This document shows positions 11,721 to 25,130 of a stretch of 64,000 nucleotides of DNA, in pieces (within the stretch, counting starts at the first letter, position 1; each line of letters opens with the position of its first letter). A program made the position numbers and the translations under genes. The DNA is from Antedon bifida (taxonomy: Eukaryota; Echinodermata; Crinoidea; Comatulida; Antedonidae), in the NCBI GenBank assembly GCA_963402885.1, contig OY727095.1, positions 24,743,001 to 24,807,000 of the forward strand, read 5' to 3'. A model generated the notes under the pieces. The model did not search any database and was not told the DNA's origin. It was given only the letters and a program-made list of their open reading frames with translations.

Positions 11721-14700
11721 CCAAATGCGATTTGAAGCTATTTTGTACACTTTGATGTTTTGTGTGAAGTGAAGTTATATCGAAATGCTCAAAATGGTCT
11801 AAAACGGTTTCAAATGTGATTTTAAGCTATTTTGTGCACTTTGATGTTTTTGTGTGAAAAGTTTTATCGAAATGCTCAAAATGGTCTAAAACGGTTTCAA
11901 ATGCGATTTGAAGCTAATCTAAGCACTTTGATGTTTTGTGTGAAAAAGTTTTGCCGAAATGCTCAAAATGGTCTAAAACATTTTCAAATAGGATATTAAG
12001 CTATTTTGTGCACTTTAATGTTTTTGTGTGAAAAGTTTTATCGAAATGCTCAAAATGGTCTAAAACGTCTCCAAATGCGATTTGAAGCTATTCTGTACAC
12101 TTTGTTGTTTTATGTGAAAAAGTTTTATCGAAATGCTCAAAATGGTCTAAAACATTTTCAAATACGATATTAAGCTATTTTGTGCACTTTGATGTTTTTG
12201 TGTAGAAAGTTTTATCGAAATGCTCAAATTGGTCTAAAACAGTTTCAAATGTGATTTCAAGCACTTTGATGTTTTTGTGTAACCAAGTTTCATCGAAATG
12301 CACAAAATGGTCTAAAACGTCTCCAAATGCGAATTGAAGCTATTCTGTACACTTTGATGTTTCGTGTGAAAAGTTATATCGAAATGCTCAAAATGGTCTA
12401 AAACGGTTTCAAATGTGATTTTAAGCTATTTTGTGCACTTTGATGTTTTTGTGTGAAAAGTTTTATCGAAATGCTCAAAATGGTCTAAAACGGTTTCAAA
12501 TGCGATTTGAAGCTAATCTAAGCACTTTGATGTTTTGTGTGAAAAAGTTTTGCCGAAATGCTCAAAATGGTCTAAAACATTTTCAAATACGATATTAAGC
12601 TATTTTGTGCACTTTGATGTTTTTGTGTAGAAAGTTTTATCGAAATGCTCAAATTGGTCTAAAACAGTTTCAAATGTGATTTCAAGCACTTTGATGTTTT
12701 TGTGTAACCAAGTTTCATCGAAATGCACAAAATGGTCTAAAACGTCTCCAAATGCGATTTGAAGCTAATCTAAGCACTTTGATGTTTTGTGTGAAAAGGT
12801 TTTGCCGAAATGCTCAAAATGGTCTAAAACATTTTCAAATACGATATTCAGCTATTTTGTGCACTTTGATGTTTTTGTGTAGAAAGTTTTATCGAAATGC
12901 TCAAATTGGTCTAAAACAGTTTCAAATGTGATTTCAAGCACTTTGATGTTTTTGTGTAACCAAGTTTCATCGAAATGCACAAAATGGTCTAAAACGTCTC
13001 CAAATGCGATTTGAAGCTATTCTGTACACTTTGATGTTTCGTGTGAAAAATTTTTGTCGAAATGCTCAAAATGGTCTAAAACGTTTTTAAATAGGATAAT
13101 AATCTATTTTGTGCACTTTGATGTTTTTGTGAGAAAAGTTTTATCGAAATGCTTAAAATGGTCTAAAACGGTTTCAAATGTGATTTTAAGCACTTTGATG
13201 TTTTTGTGTAACCAAGTTTCATCGAAAAGCACAAAATGGTCAAAAACGTTTCCAAATGCGATTTGAAGCTATTTTGTACACTTTGATGTTTTGTGTGAAA
13301 AAGTTTTTTCGAAATGGTCAAAATGGTCTAAAACGTCTCCAAATGCGATTTGAAGCTATTCTGTACACTTGGATGTTTTTGTGTGAAAAGTTATATCGAA
13401 ATGCTTAAAATGGTCTAAAACGGTTTCAAATGTGATTTTAAGCTATTTTGTGCACTTTGATGTTTTTGTGTGAAAAGTTTTATCGAAATGCTCAAAATGG
13501 TCTAAAACGGTTTCAAATGTGATTTTAAACACTTTGATGTTTTTGTGTAACCAAGTTTCATCGAAATGCACAAAATGGTCTAAAACGTCTCCAAATGCGA
13601 TTTGAAGCTAATCTAAGCACTTTGATGTTTTGTGTGAAAAAGTTTTGCCGAAATGCTCAAAATGGTCTAAAACATTTTCAAATACGATATTAAGCTATTT
13701 TGTGCACTTTGATGTTTTTGTGTAGAAAGTTTTATCGAAATGCTCAAACTGGTCTAAAACAGTTTCAAATGTGATTTCAAGCACTTTGATGTTTTTGTGT
13801 AACCAAGTTTCATCGAAATGCACAAAATGGTCTAAAACGTCTCCAAATGTGATTTTAAGCACTTTGATGTTTTTGTGTAACCAAGTTTCATCGAAATGCA
13901 CAAAATGGTCAAAAACGTTTCCAAATGCGATTTGAAGCTATTTTGTACACTTTGATGTTTTGTGTGAAAAAGTTTTTTCGAAATGGTCAAAATGGTCTAA
14001 AACGTCTCCAAATGCGATTTGAAGCTATTCTGTACACTTGGATGTTTTTGTGTGAAAAGTTATATCGAAATGCTCAAAATGGTCTAAAACGGTTTCAAAT
14101 GTGATTTTAAGCTATTTTGTGCACTTTGATGTTTTTGTGTGAAAAGTTTTATCGAAATGCTCAAAATGGTCTAAAACGGTTTCAAATGCGATTTGAAGCT
14201 AATCTAAGCACTTTGATGTTTTGTGTGAAAAAGTTTTGCCGAAATGCTCAAAATGGTCTAAAACATTTTCAAATACGATATTAAGCTATTTTGTGCACTT
14301 TGATGTTTTTGTGTAGAAAGTTTTATCGAAATGCTGAAATTGGTCTAAAACAGTTTCAAATGTGATTTCAAGCACTTTGATGTTTTTGTGTAACCAAGTT
14401 TCATCGAAATGCACAAAATGGTCTAAAACGTCTCCAAATGCTAAGCTAATCTAAGCACTTTGATGTTTTGTGTGAAAAAATTTTGCCGAAATGCTTAAAA
14501 TGGTCTAAAACATTTTCAAATACGATATTAAACTATTTTGTGCACTTTGATGTTTTTGTGTAGAAAGTTTTATCGAAATGCTCAAATTGGTCTAAAACAG
14601 TTTCAAATGTGATTTCAAGCACTTTGATGTTTTTGTGTAACCAAGTTTCATCGAAATGCACAAAATGGTCTAAAACGTCTCCAAATGCGATTTGAAGCTA

Positions 14701-17619
14701 TTCTGTACACGTGTGAAAAATTTTTGTCGAAATGCTCAAAATGGTCTAAAACGTTTTTAAATAGGATAATAATCTATTTTGTGCACTTTGATGTTTTTGT
14801 GAGAAAAGTTTTATCGAAATGCTTAAAATGGTCTAAAACGGTTTCAAATGTGATTTTAAGCACTTTGATGTTTTTGTGTAACCAAGTTTCATCGAAAAGC
14901 ACAAAATGGTCAAAAACGTTTCCAAATGCGATTTGAAGCTATTTTGTACACTTTGATGTTTTGTGTGAAAAAGTTTTTTCGAAATGGTCAAAATGGTCTA
15001 AAACGTCTCCAAATGCGATTTGAAGCTATTCTGTACACTTTGATGTTTTTGTGTGAAAAGTTTTATCGAAATGCTCAAAATGGTCTAAAACGTCTCCAAA
15101 TGCGATTTAAAGCTAATCTAAGCACTTTGATGTTTTGTGTGAAAAAGTTTTGCCGAAATGCTCAAAATGGTCTAAAACATTTTCAAATACGATATTAAGC
15201 TATTTTGTGCACTTTGATGTTTTTGTGTAGAAAGTTTTATCGAAATGCTCAAATTGGTCTAAAACAGTTTCAAATGTGATTTCAAGCACTTTGATGTTTT
15301 TGTGTAACCAAGTTTCGTCGAAAAGCACAAAATGGTCAAAAACGTTTCCAAATTCGATTTGAAGCTATTTTGTACACTTTGATGTTTTGTGTGAAAAAGT
15401 TTTTTCGAAATGGTCAAAATGGTCTAAAACGTCTCCAAATGCGATTTGAAGCTATTCTGTACACTTGGATGTTTTTGTGTGAAAAGTTATATCGAAATGC
15501 TTAAAATGGTCTAAAACGGTTTCAAATGTGATTTTAAGCTATTTTGTGCACTTTGATGTTTTTGTGTGAAAAGTTTTATCGAAATGCTCAAAATGGTCTA
15601 AAACGGTTTCAAATGTGATTTTAAACACTTTGATGTTTTTGTGTAACCAAGTTTCATCGAAATGCACAAAATGGTCTAAAACGTCTCCAAATGCGATTTG
15701 AAGCTAATCTAAGCACTTTGATGTTTTGTGTGAAAAAGTTTTGCCGAAATGCTCAAAATGGTCTAAAACATTTTCAAATACGATATTAAGCTATTTTGTG
15801 CACTTTGATGTTTTTGTGTAGAAAGTTTTATCGAAATGCTCAAACTGGTCTAAAACAGTTTCAAATGTGATTTCAAGCACTTTGATGTTTTTGTGTAACC
15901 AAGTTTCATCGAAATGCACAAAATGGTCTAAAACGTCTCCAAATGTGATTTTAAGCACTTTGATGTTTTTGTGTAACCAAGTTTCATCGAAATGCACAAA
16001 ATGGGCAAAAACGTTTCCAAATGCGATTTGAAGCTATTTTGTACACTTTAATGTTTTGTGTGAAAAAGTTTTTTCGAAATGGTCAAAATGGTCTAAAACG
16101 TCTCCAAATGCGATTTGAAGCTATTCTGTACACTTGGATGTTTTTGTGTGAAAAGTTATATCGAATTGCTCAAAATGGTCTAAAACGGTTTCAAATGTGA
16201 TTTTAAGCTATTTTGTGCACTTTGATGTTTTTGTGTGAAAAGTTTTATCGAAATGCTCAAAATGGTCTAAAACGGTTTCAAATGCGATTTGAAGCTAATC
16301 TAAGCACTTTGATGTTTTGTGTGGAAAAGTTTTGCCGAAATGCTCAAAATGGTCTAAAACATTTTCAAATACGATATTAAGCTATTTTGTGCACTTTGAT
16401 GTTTTTGTGTAGAAAGTTTTATCGAAATGCTGAAATTGGTCTAAAACAGTTTCAAATGTGATTTCAAGCACTTTGATGTTTTTGTGTAACCAAGTTTCAT
16501 CGAAATGCACAAAATGGTCTTAAACGTCTCCAAATGCTAAGCTAATCTAAGCACTTTGATGTTTTGTGTGAAAAAATTTTGCCGAAATGCTCAAAATGGT
16601 CTAAAACATTTTCAAATACGATATTAAACTATTTTGTGCACTTTGATGTTTTTGTGTAGAAAGTTTTATCGAAATGCTCAAATTGGTCTAAAACAGTTTC
16701 AAATGTGATTTCAAGCACTTTGATGTTTTTGTGTAACCAAGTTTCATCGAAATGCACAAAATGGTCTAAAACGTCTCCAAATGCGATTTGGAGCTATTCT
16801 GTACACTTTGATGTTTCGTGTGAAAAATTGTTGTCGAAATGCTCAAAATGGTCTAAAACGTTTTTGAATAGGATAATAATCTATTTTGTGCACTTTGATG
16901 TTTTTGTGAGAAAAGTTTTATCGAAATGCTTAAAATGGTCTAAAACGGTTTCAAATGTGATTTTAAGCACTTTGATGTTTTTGTGTAACCAAGTTTCATC
17001 GAAAAGCACAAAATGGTCAAAAACGTTTCCAAATGCGATTTGAAGCTATTTTGTACACTTTGATGTTTTGTGTGAAAAAGTTTTTTCGAAAAGGTCAAAA
17101 TGGTCTAAAACGTCTCCAAATGCGATTTGAAGCTATTCTGTACACTTGGATGTTTTTGTGTGAAAAGTTATATCGAAATGCTCAAAATGGTCTAAAACGG
17201 TTTCAAATGTGATTTTAAGCTATTTTGTGCACTTTGATGTTTTTGTGTAAAAAGTTTTATCGAAATGCTCAAAATGGTCTAAAACGGTTTCAAATGTGAT
17301 TTTAAACACTTTGATATTTTTGTGTAACCAAGTTTCATCGAAATGCACAAAATGGTCTAAAACGTCTCCAAATGCGATTTGAAGCTAATCTAAGCACTTT
17401 GATGTTTTGTTTGAAAAAGTTTTGCCGAAATGCTCAAAATGGTCTAAAACATTTTCAAATACGATATTAAGCTATTTTGTGCACTTTGATGTTTTTGTGT
17501 AGAAAGTTTTATCGAAATGCTCAAATTGGTCTAAAACAGTTTCAAATGTGATTTCAGGCACTTTGATGTTTTTGTGTAACCAAGTTTCATCGAAATGCAC
17601 AAAATGGTCTAAAACGTTT
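11720..17619 (+). repeat. 5.9-kb higher-order unit, copy 1
   Basis: Starts at the rare gtgtgaagtgaagttatatcg monomer (11762) and runs to the point where the same monomer begins again (17661), a period of 5899 bp. It contains G monomers at about 13.1, 14.8 and 16.9 kb and three tgctaagctaatc or related shortened monomers. Relative to copy 2 it has an 11-bp loss at 14710/14711 (gtacac joined to gtgtgaaaa) and keeps a 668-bp segment, about 15230-15897, that copy 2 lacks. Confidence 0.88.
14701..14720 (+). repeat. 11-bp deletion within a class A monomer, private to copy 1
   Basis: The A monomer reads ctgtacac and then gtgtgaaaaat. The paralogue at 20601-20630 has 11 more bases (actttgatgtttc part) at this point. 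The offset between the two 5.9-kb copies changes from 5899 to 5910 exactly here. Confidence 0.88.
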
Positions 17620-20600
17620 CCAAATGCGATTTGAAGCTATTTTGTACACTTTGATGTTTTGTGTGAAGTGAAGTTATATCGAAATGCTCAAAATGGTCTA
17701 AAACGGTTTCAAATGTGATTTTAAGCTATTTTGTGCACTTTGATGTTTTTGTGTGAAAAGTTTTATCGAAATGCTCAAAATGGTCTAAAACGGTTTCAAA
17801 TGCGATTTGAAGCTAATCTAAGCACTTTGATGTTTTGTGTGAAAAAGTTTTGCCGAAATGCTCAAAATGGTCTAAAACGTTTTCAAATAGGATATTAAGC
17901 TATTTTGTGCACTTTAATGTTTTTGTGTGAAAAGTTTTATCGAAATGCTCAAAATGGTCTAAAACGTCTCCAAATGCGATTTGAAGCTATTCTGTACACT
18001 TTGTTGTTTTATGTGAAAAAGTTTTATCGAAATGCTCAAAATGGTCTAAAACATTTTCAAATACGATATTAAGCTATTTTGTGCACTTTGATGTTTTTGT
18101 GTAGAAAGTTTTATCGAAATGCTCAAATTGGTCTAAAACAGTTTCAAATGTGATTTCAAGCACTTTGATGTTTTTGTGTAAACAAGTTTCATCGAAATGC
18201 ACAAAATGGTCTAAAACGTCTCCAAATGCGAATTGAAGCTATTCTGTACACTTTGATGTTTCGTGTGAAAAGTTATATCGAAATGCTCAAAATGGTCTAA
18301 AACGGTTTCAAATGTGATTTTAAGCTATTTTGTGCACTTTGATGTTTTTGTGTGAAAAGTTTTATCGAAATGCTCAAAATGGTCTAAAACGGTTTCAAAT
18401 GCGATTTGAAGCTAATCTAAGCACTTTGATGTTTTGTGTGAAAAAGTTTTGCCGAAATGCTCAAAATGGTCTAAAACATTTTCAAATACGATATTAAGCT
18501 ATTTTGTGCACTTTGATGTTTTTGTGTAGAAAGTTTTATCGAAATGCTCAAATTGGTCTAAAACAGTTTCAAATGTGATTTCAAGCACTTTGATGTTTTT
18601 GTGTAACCAAGTTTCATCGAAATGCACAAAATGGTCTAAAACGTCTCCAAATGCGATTTGAAGCTAATCTAAGCACTTTGATGTTTTGTGTGAAAAGGTT
18701 TTGCCGAAATGCTCAAAATGGTCTAAAACATTTTCAAATACGATATTCAGCTATTTTGTGCACTTTGATGTTTTTGTGTAGAAAGTTTTATCGAAATGCT
18801 CAAATTGGTCTAAAACAGTTTCAAATGTGATTTCAAGCACTTTGATGTTTTTGTGTAACCAAGTTTCATCGAAATGCACAAAATGGTCTAAAACGTCTCC
18901 AAATGCGATTTGAAGCTATTCTGTACACTTTGATGTTTCGTGTGAAAAATTTTTGTCGAAATGCTCAAAATGGTCTAAAACGTTTTTAAATAGGATAATA
19001 ATCTATTTTGTGCACTTTGATGTTTTTGTGAGAAAAGTTTTATCGAAATGCTTAAAATGGTCTAAAACGGTTTCAAATGTGATTTTAAGCACTTTGATGT
19101 TTTTGTGTAACCAAGTTTCATCGAAAAGCACAAAATGGTCAAAAACGTTTCCAAATGCGATTTGAAGCTATTTTGTACACTTTGATGTTTTGTGTGAAAA
19201 AGTTTTTTCGAAATGGTCAAAATGGTCTAAAACGTCTCCAAATGCGATTTGAAGCTATTCTGTACACTTGGATGTTTTTGTGTGAAAAGTTATATCGAAA
19301 TGCTTAAAATGGTCTAAAACGGTTTCAAATGTGATTTTAAGCTATTTTGTGCACTTTGATGTTTTTGTGTGAAAAGTTTTATCGAAATGCTCAAAATGGT
19401 CTAAAACGGTTTCAAATGTGATTTTAAACACTTTGATGTTTTTGTGTAACCAAGTTTCATCGAAATGCACAAAATGGTCTAAAACGTCTCCAAATGCGAT
19501 TTGAAGCTAATCTAAGCACTTTGATGTTTTGTGTGAAAAAGTTTTGCCGAAATGCTCAAAATGGTCTAAAACATTTTCAAATACGATATTAAGCTATTTT
19601 GTGCACTTTGATGTTTTTGTGTAGAAAGTTTTATCGAAATGCTCAAACTGGTCTAAAACAGTTTCAAATGTGATTTCAAGCACTTTGATGTTTTTGTGTA
19701 ACCAAGTTTCATCGAAATGCACAAAATGGTCTAAAACGTCTCCAAATGTGATTTTAAGCACTTTGATGTTTTTGTGTAACCAAGTTTCATCGAAATGCAC
19801 AAAATGGTCAAAAACGTTTCCAAATGCGATTTGAAGCTATTTTGTACACTTTGATGTTTTGTGTGAAAAAGTTTTTTCGAAATGGTCAAAATGGTCTAAA
19901 ACGTCTCCAAATGCGATTTGAAGCTATTCTGTACACTTGGATGTTTTTGTGTGAAAAGTTATATCGAAATGCTCAAAATGGTCTAAAACGGTTTCAAATG
20001 TGATTTTAAGCTATTTTGTGCACTTTGATGTTTTTGTGTGAAAAGTTTTATCGAAATGCTCAAAATGGTCTAAAACGGTTTCAAATGCGATTTGAAGCTA
20101 ATCTAAGCACTTTGATGTTTTGTGTGAAAAAGTTTTGCCGAAATGCTCAAAATGGTCTAAAACATTTTCAAATACGATATTAAGCTATTTTGTGCACTTT
20201 GATGTTTTTGTGTAGAAAGTTTTATCGAAATGCTGAAATTGGTCTAAAACAGTTTCAAATGTGATTTCAAGCACTTTGATGTTTTTGTGTAACCAAGTTT
20301 CATCGAAATGCACAAAATGGTCTAAAACGTCTCCAAATGCTAAGCTAATCTAAGCACTTTGATGTTTTGTGTGAAAAAATTTTGCCGAAATGCTTAAAAT
20401 GGTCTAAAACATTTTCAAATACGATATTAAACTATTTTGTGCACTTTGATGTTTTTGTGTAGAAAGTTTTATCGAAATGCTCAAATTGGTCTAAAACAGT
20501 TTCAAATGTGATTTCAAGCACTTTGATGTTTTTGTGTAACCAAGTTTCATCGAAATGCACAAAATGGTCTAAAACGTCTCCAAATGCGATTTGAAGCTAT

Positions 20601-22864
20601 TCTGTACACTTTGATGTTTCGTGTGAAAAATTTTTGTCGAAATGCTCAAAATGGTCTAAAACGTTTTTAAATAGGATAATAATCTATTTTGTGCACTTTG
20701 ATGTTTTTGTGAGAAAAGTTTTATCGAAATGCTTAAAATGGTCTAAAACGGTTTCAAATGTGATTTTAAGCACTTTGATGTTTTTGTGTAACCAAGTTTC
20801 ATCGAAAAGCACAAAATGGTCAAAAACGTTTCCAAATGCGATTTGAAGCTATTTTGTACACTTTGATGTTTTGTGTGAAAAAGTTTTTTCGAAATGGTCA
20901 AAATGGTCTAAAACGTCTCCAAATGCGATTTGAAGCTATTCTGTACACTTTGATGTTTTTGTGTGAAAAGTTTTATCGAAATGCTCAAAATGGTCTAAAA
21001 CGTCTCCAAATGCGATTTAAAGCTAATCTAAGCACTTTGATGTTTTGTGTGAAAAAGTTTTGCCGAAATGCTCAAAATGGTCTAAAACATTTTCAAATAC
21101 GATATTAAGCTATTTTGTGCACTTTGATGTTTTTGTGTAACCAAGTTTCATCGAAATGCACAAAATGGTCTAAAACGTCTCCAAATGTGATTTTAAGCAC
21201 TTTGATGTTTTTGTGTAACCAAGTTTCATCGAAATGCACAAAATGGGCAAAAACGTTTCCAAATGCGATTTGAAGCTATTTTGTACACTTTAATGTTTTG
21301 TGTGAAAAAGTTTTTTCGAAATGGTCAAAATGGTCTAAAACGTCTCCAAATGCGATTTGAAGCTATTCTGTACACTTGGATGTTTTTGTGTGAAAAGTTA
21401 TATCGAATTGCTCAAAATGGTCTAAAACGGTTTCAAATGTGATTTTAAGCTATTTTGTGCACTTTGATGTTTTTGTGTGAAAAGTTTTATCGAAATGCTC
21501 AAAATGGTCTAAAACGGTTTCAAATGCGATTTGAAGCTAATCTAAGCACTTTGATGTTTTGTGTGGAAAAGTTTTGCCGAAATGCTCAAAATGGTCTAAA
21601 ACATTTTCAAATACGATATTAAGCTATTTTGTGCACTTTGATGTTTTTGTGTAGAAAGTTTTATCGAAATGCTGAAATTGGTCTAAAACAGTTTCAAATG
21701 TGATTTCAAGCACTTTGATGTTTTTGTGTAACCAAGTTTCATCGAAATGCACAAAATGGTCTAAAACGTCTCCAAATGCTAAGCTAATCTAAGCACTTTG
21801 ATGTTTTGTGTGAAAAAATTTTGCCGAAATGCTCAAAATGGTCTAAAACATTTTCAAATACGATATTAAACTATTTTGTGCACTTTGATGTTTTTGTGTA
21901 GAAAGTTTTATCGAAATGCTCAAATTGGTCTAAAACAGTTTCAAATGTGATTTCAAGCACTTTGATGTTTTTGTGTAACCAAGTTTCATCGAAATGCACA
22001 AAATGGTCTAAAACGTCTCCAAATGCGATTTGGAGCTATTCTGTACACTTTGATGTTTCGTGTGAAAAATTTTTGTCGAAATGCTCAAAATGGTCTAAAA
22101 CGTTTTTGAATAGGATAATAATCTATTTTGTGCACTTTGATGTTTTTGTGAGAAAAGTTTTATCGAAATGCTTAAAATGGTCTAAAACGGTTTCAAATGT
22201 GATTTTAAGCACTTTGATGTTTTTGTGTAACCAAGTTTCATCGAAAAGCACAAAATGGTCAAAAACGTTTCCAAATGCGATTTGAAGCTATTTTGTACAC
22301 TTTGATGTTTTGTGTGAAAAAGTTTTTTCGAAAAGGTCAAAATGGTCTAAAACGTCTCCAAATGCGATTTGAAGCTATTCTGTACACTTGGATGTTTTTG
22401 TGTGAAAAGTTATATCGAAATGCTCAAAATGGTCTAAAACGGTTTCAAATGTGATTTTAAGCTATTTTGTGCACTTTGATGTTTTTGTGTAAAAAGTTTT
22501 ATCGAAATGCTCAAAATGGTCTAAAACGGTTTCAAATGTGATTTTAAACACTTTGATATTTTTGTGTAACCAAGTTTCATCGAAATGCACAAAATGGTCT
22601 AAAACGTCTCCAAATGCGATTTGAAGCTAATCTAAGCACTTTGATGTTTTGTTTGAAAAAGTTTTGCCGAAATGCTCAAAATGGTCTAAAACATTTTCAA
22701 ATACGATATTAAGCTATTTTGTGCACTTTGATGTTTTTGTGTAGAAAGTTTTATCGAAATGCTCAAATTGGTCTAAAACAGTTTCAAATGTGATTTCAGG
22801 CACTTTGATGTTTTTGTGTAACCAAGTTTCATCGAAATGCACAAAATGGTCTAAAACGTCTCCA
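17620..22864 (+). repeat. 5.9-kb higher-order unit, copy 2 (with 668-bp deletion)
   Basis: Collinear with 11720-17619. The offset is 5899, then 5910 after the 11-bp indel, then 5242 after about 21140, which shows a 668-bp deletion (8 monomers) at about 21120-21140. The related block at 50.6-52.1 kb has the 668 bp, so the deletion is most simply placed in this copy. The right edge lies where copy 1 returns to the gtgaagtgaag monomer and this copy goes on to a D monomer. Confidence 0.88.
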
Positions 22865-25080
22865 AATGCGATTTGAAGCTAATCTAAGCACTTTGGTGTG
22901 TTTGTGTTAAAATGTTTTTTCGAAAATCACAAAATGGTCTAAAACGTCTCCAAATGCGATTTGAAGCTATTCTTTACACTTTGTGTGAAAGAGTTTGTCG
23001 AAATGCTTAAAATGGTCTAAAACGGTTTAAAATGTGATTTTAAGCACTTTGATGTTTTTGTGTAACCAAGTTTCATCGAAATGCACAAAATGGTCTAAAA
23101 CGTCTCCAAATGCGATTTGAAGCTATTTTGTACACTTTGATGTTGTGTGTGAAAAAGTTTTGTCGAAATGCTCAAAATGGTCTAAAACGTTTTCAAATAC
23201 AATATTAAGCTATTTTGTGCACTTTGATGTTTTTGTGTGAAAAGTTTTATCGAAATGCTCAAAATGGTCTAAAACGTCTCCAAATGCGATTTGAAGCTAT
23301 TCTGTTCACTTTGATGTTTTGTGTGAAAAAGTTTTGTCGAATGGCTCAAAATGGTCTAAAACATTTTCAAATACGATATTAAGCTATTTTGTGCACTTTG
23401 ATGTTTTTGTGTAAAAAGTTTTATCGAAATGCTCAAAATGGTCTAAAACATCTCCAAATGCGATTTGAAGCTATTCTGTACACTTTGATGTTTTGTGTGA
23501 AAAATTTTTGTCGAAATGCTCAAAATGGTCTAAAACGTTTTCAAATAGGATATTAAGCTATTTTGTGCACTTTGATGTTTTTGTGTGAAAAGTATTATCG
23601 AAAAGCTCAAAATGGTCTAAAACGGTTTCAAATGTGATTTTAAGCAATTTGATGTTTTTGTGTAACCAAGTTTCATCGAAATGCACAAAATGGTCTAAAA
23701 CGTCTCCAAATGCGATTTGAGGCTAATCTAAGGACTTTGGTGTTTTTGTGTTAAAATGTTTTTTTCGAAAATCACAAAATGGTCTAAAACGTCTCCAAAT
23801 GCGATTTGAAACTATTCTGTACACTTTGATGTTTTGTGTGAAAAAGTTTTGTCGAAATGCTCAAAATGGTCTAAAACGTTTTTAAATACGATATTAAGCA
23901 ATTTTGTGCACTTTGATGTTTTTGTGAGAAAAGTTTTATCGAAATGCTTAAAATGATCTAAAACGGTTTCAAATGTGATTTTAAGCACTTTGATGTTTTT
24001 GTGTAACCAAGTTTCATCGAAAAGCACAAAATGGTCAAAAACGTTTCCAAATGCGATTTGAAGCTATTTTGTACACTTTGATGTTTGTGTGAAAAAGTTT
24101 TTTCGAAATGGTCAAAATGGTCTAAAACGTCTCCAAATGCGATTTGAAGCTATTCTGTACACTTGGATGTTTTTGTGTGAAAAGTTATATTGAAATGCTC
24201 AAAATGGTTTAAAACGGTTTCAAATGTGATTTTAAGCTATTTTGTGCACTTTGATGTTTTTGTGTAAAAAGTTTTATCGAAATGCTCAAAATGGTCTAAA
24301 ACGGTTTCAAATGTGATTTTAAACACTTTGATGTTTTTGTGTAACCAAGTTTCATCGAAATGCACAAAATGGTCTAAAACGTCTCCAAATGCGATTTGAA
24401 GCTAATCTAAGCACTTTGATGTTTTGTTTGAAAAAGTTTTGCCGAAATGCTCAAAATGGTCTAAAACATTTTCAAATACGATATTAAGCTATTTTGTGCA
24501 CTTTGATGTTTTTGTGTAGAAAGTTTTATCGAAATGCTCAAATTGATCTAAAACAGTTTCAAATGTGATTTCAAGCACTTTGATGTTTTTGTGTAACCAA
24601 GTTTCATCGAAATGCACAAAATGGTCTAAAACGTCTCCAAATGCGATTTGAAGCTAATCTAAGCACTTTGGTGTTTTTGTGTTAAAATGTTTTTTCGAAA
24701 ATCACAAAATGGTCTAAAACGTCTCCAAATGCGATTTGAAGCTATTCTGTACACTTTGTGTGAAAGAGTTTGTCGAAATGCTTAAAATGGTCTAAAACGG
24801 TTTAAAATGTGATTTTAAGCACTTTGATGTTTTTGTGTAACCAAGTTTCATCGAAATGCACAAAATGGTCTAAAACGTCTCCAAATGCGATTTGAAGCTA
24901 TTTTGTACACTTTGATGTTGTGTGTGAAAAAGTTTTGTCGAAATGGTCAAAATGGTCTAAAACGTTTTCAAATACAATATTAAGCTATTTTGTGCACTTT
25001 GATGTTTTTGTGTGAAAAGTTTTATCGAAATGCTCAAAATGGTCTAAAACGTCTCCAAATGCGATTTGAAGCTATTCTGT
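18835..25080 (+). repeat. 6.2-kb block duplicated at 48.81-55.72 kb
   Basis: Collinear at offset 29972 to about 21.12 kb, then 30640 after the 668-bp deletion on this side, then 30641. Over more than 6 kb only scattered single-base differences are visible. The left edge is inside a C monomer (cagtttc here, cggttg there). The right edge is at the cactttgatg following ctgt(t/a). Confidence 0.85.
21110..21145 (+). repeat. In-register 668-bp deletion junction
   Basis: The B-type segment tgcactttgatgttttt passes into gtgtaaccaag, the C-type ending, so a B monomer is fused to a C monomer at their identical stretch. In copy 1 the two identical stretches are near 15210 and 15878, 668 bp apart. This is the expected product of unequal exchange or slippage between identical sequence. 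Confidence 0.85.
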
Positions 25081-25130
25081 TCACTTTGATGTTTTGTGTG
25101 AAAAAGTTTTGTCGAATGGCTCAAAATGGT
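22865..25130 (+). repeat. F- and D-containing segment, internally repeated
   Basis: Two F monomers (22.98 and 24.76 kb) head two related sub-blocks, each with a gatgttgtgtgtg A variant (23140, 24917). Between them lies a G-related sub-block, where the B monomer with gtgagaaaag (about 23925) follows attaagcaattttg. It matches 53.5-55.7 kb at offsets of 30640 and 30641. A 1-bp loss (gatgtttgtgtg at 24080) is private here. Confidence 0.82.

Noticed and set aside
16705-17043. Longest open frame on the + strand (112 codons), with similar frames at 21947-22285, 14685-14936 and 11493-11735
   Set aside because: It is a read-through of satellite monomers. The 78- and 87-bp monomers are multiples of three, so a stop-free frame in one monomer often stays open in the next, giving 26/29-residue pseudo-repeats. 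The same peptide recurs wherever the same monomers recur, and the frame ends at ordinary class variants. There is no ribosome-binding or promoter context and no known domain.
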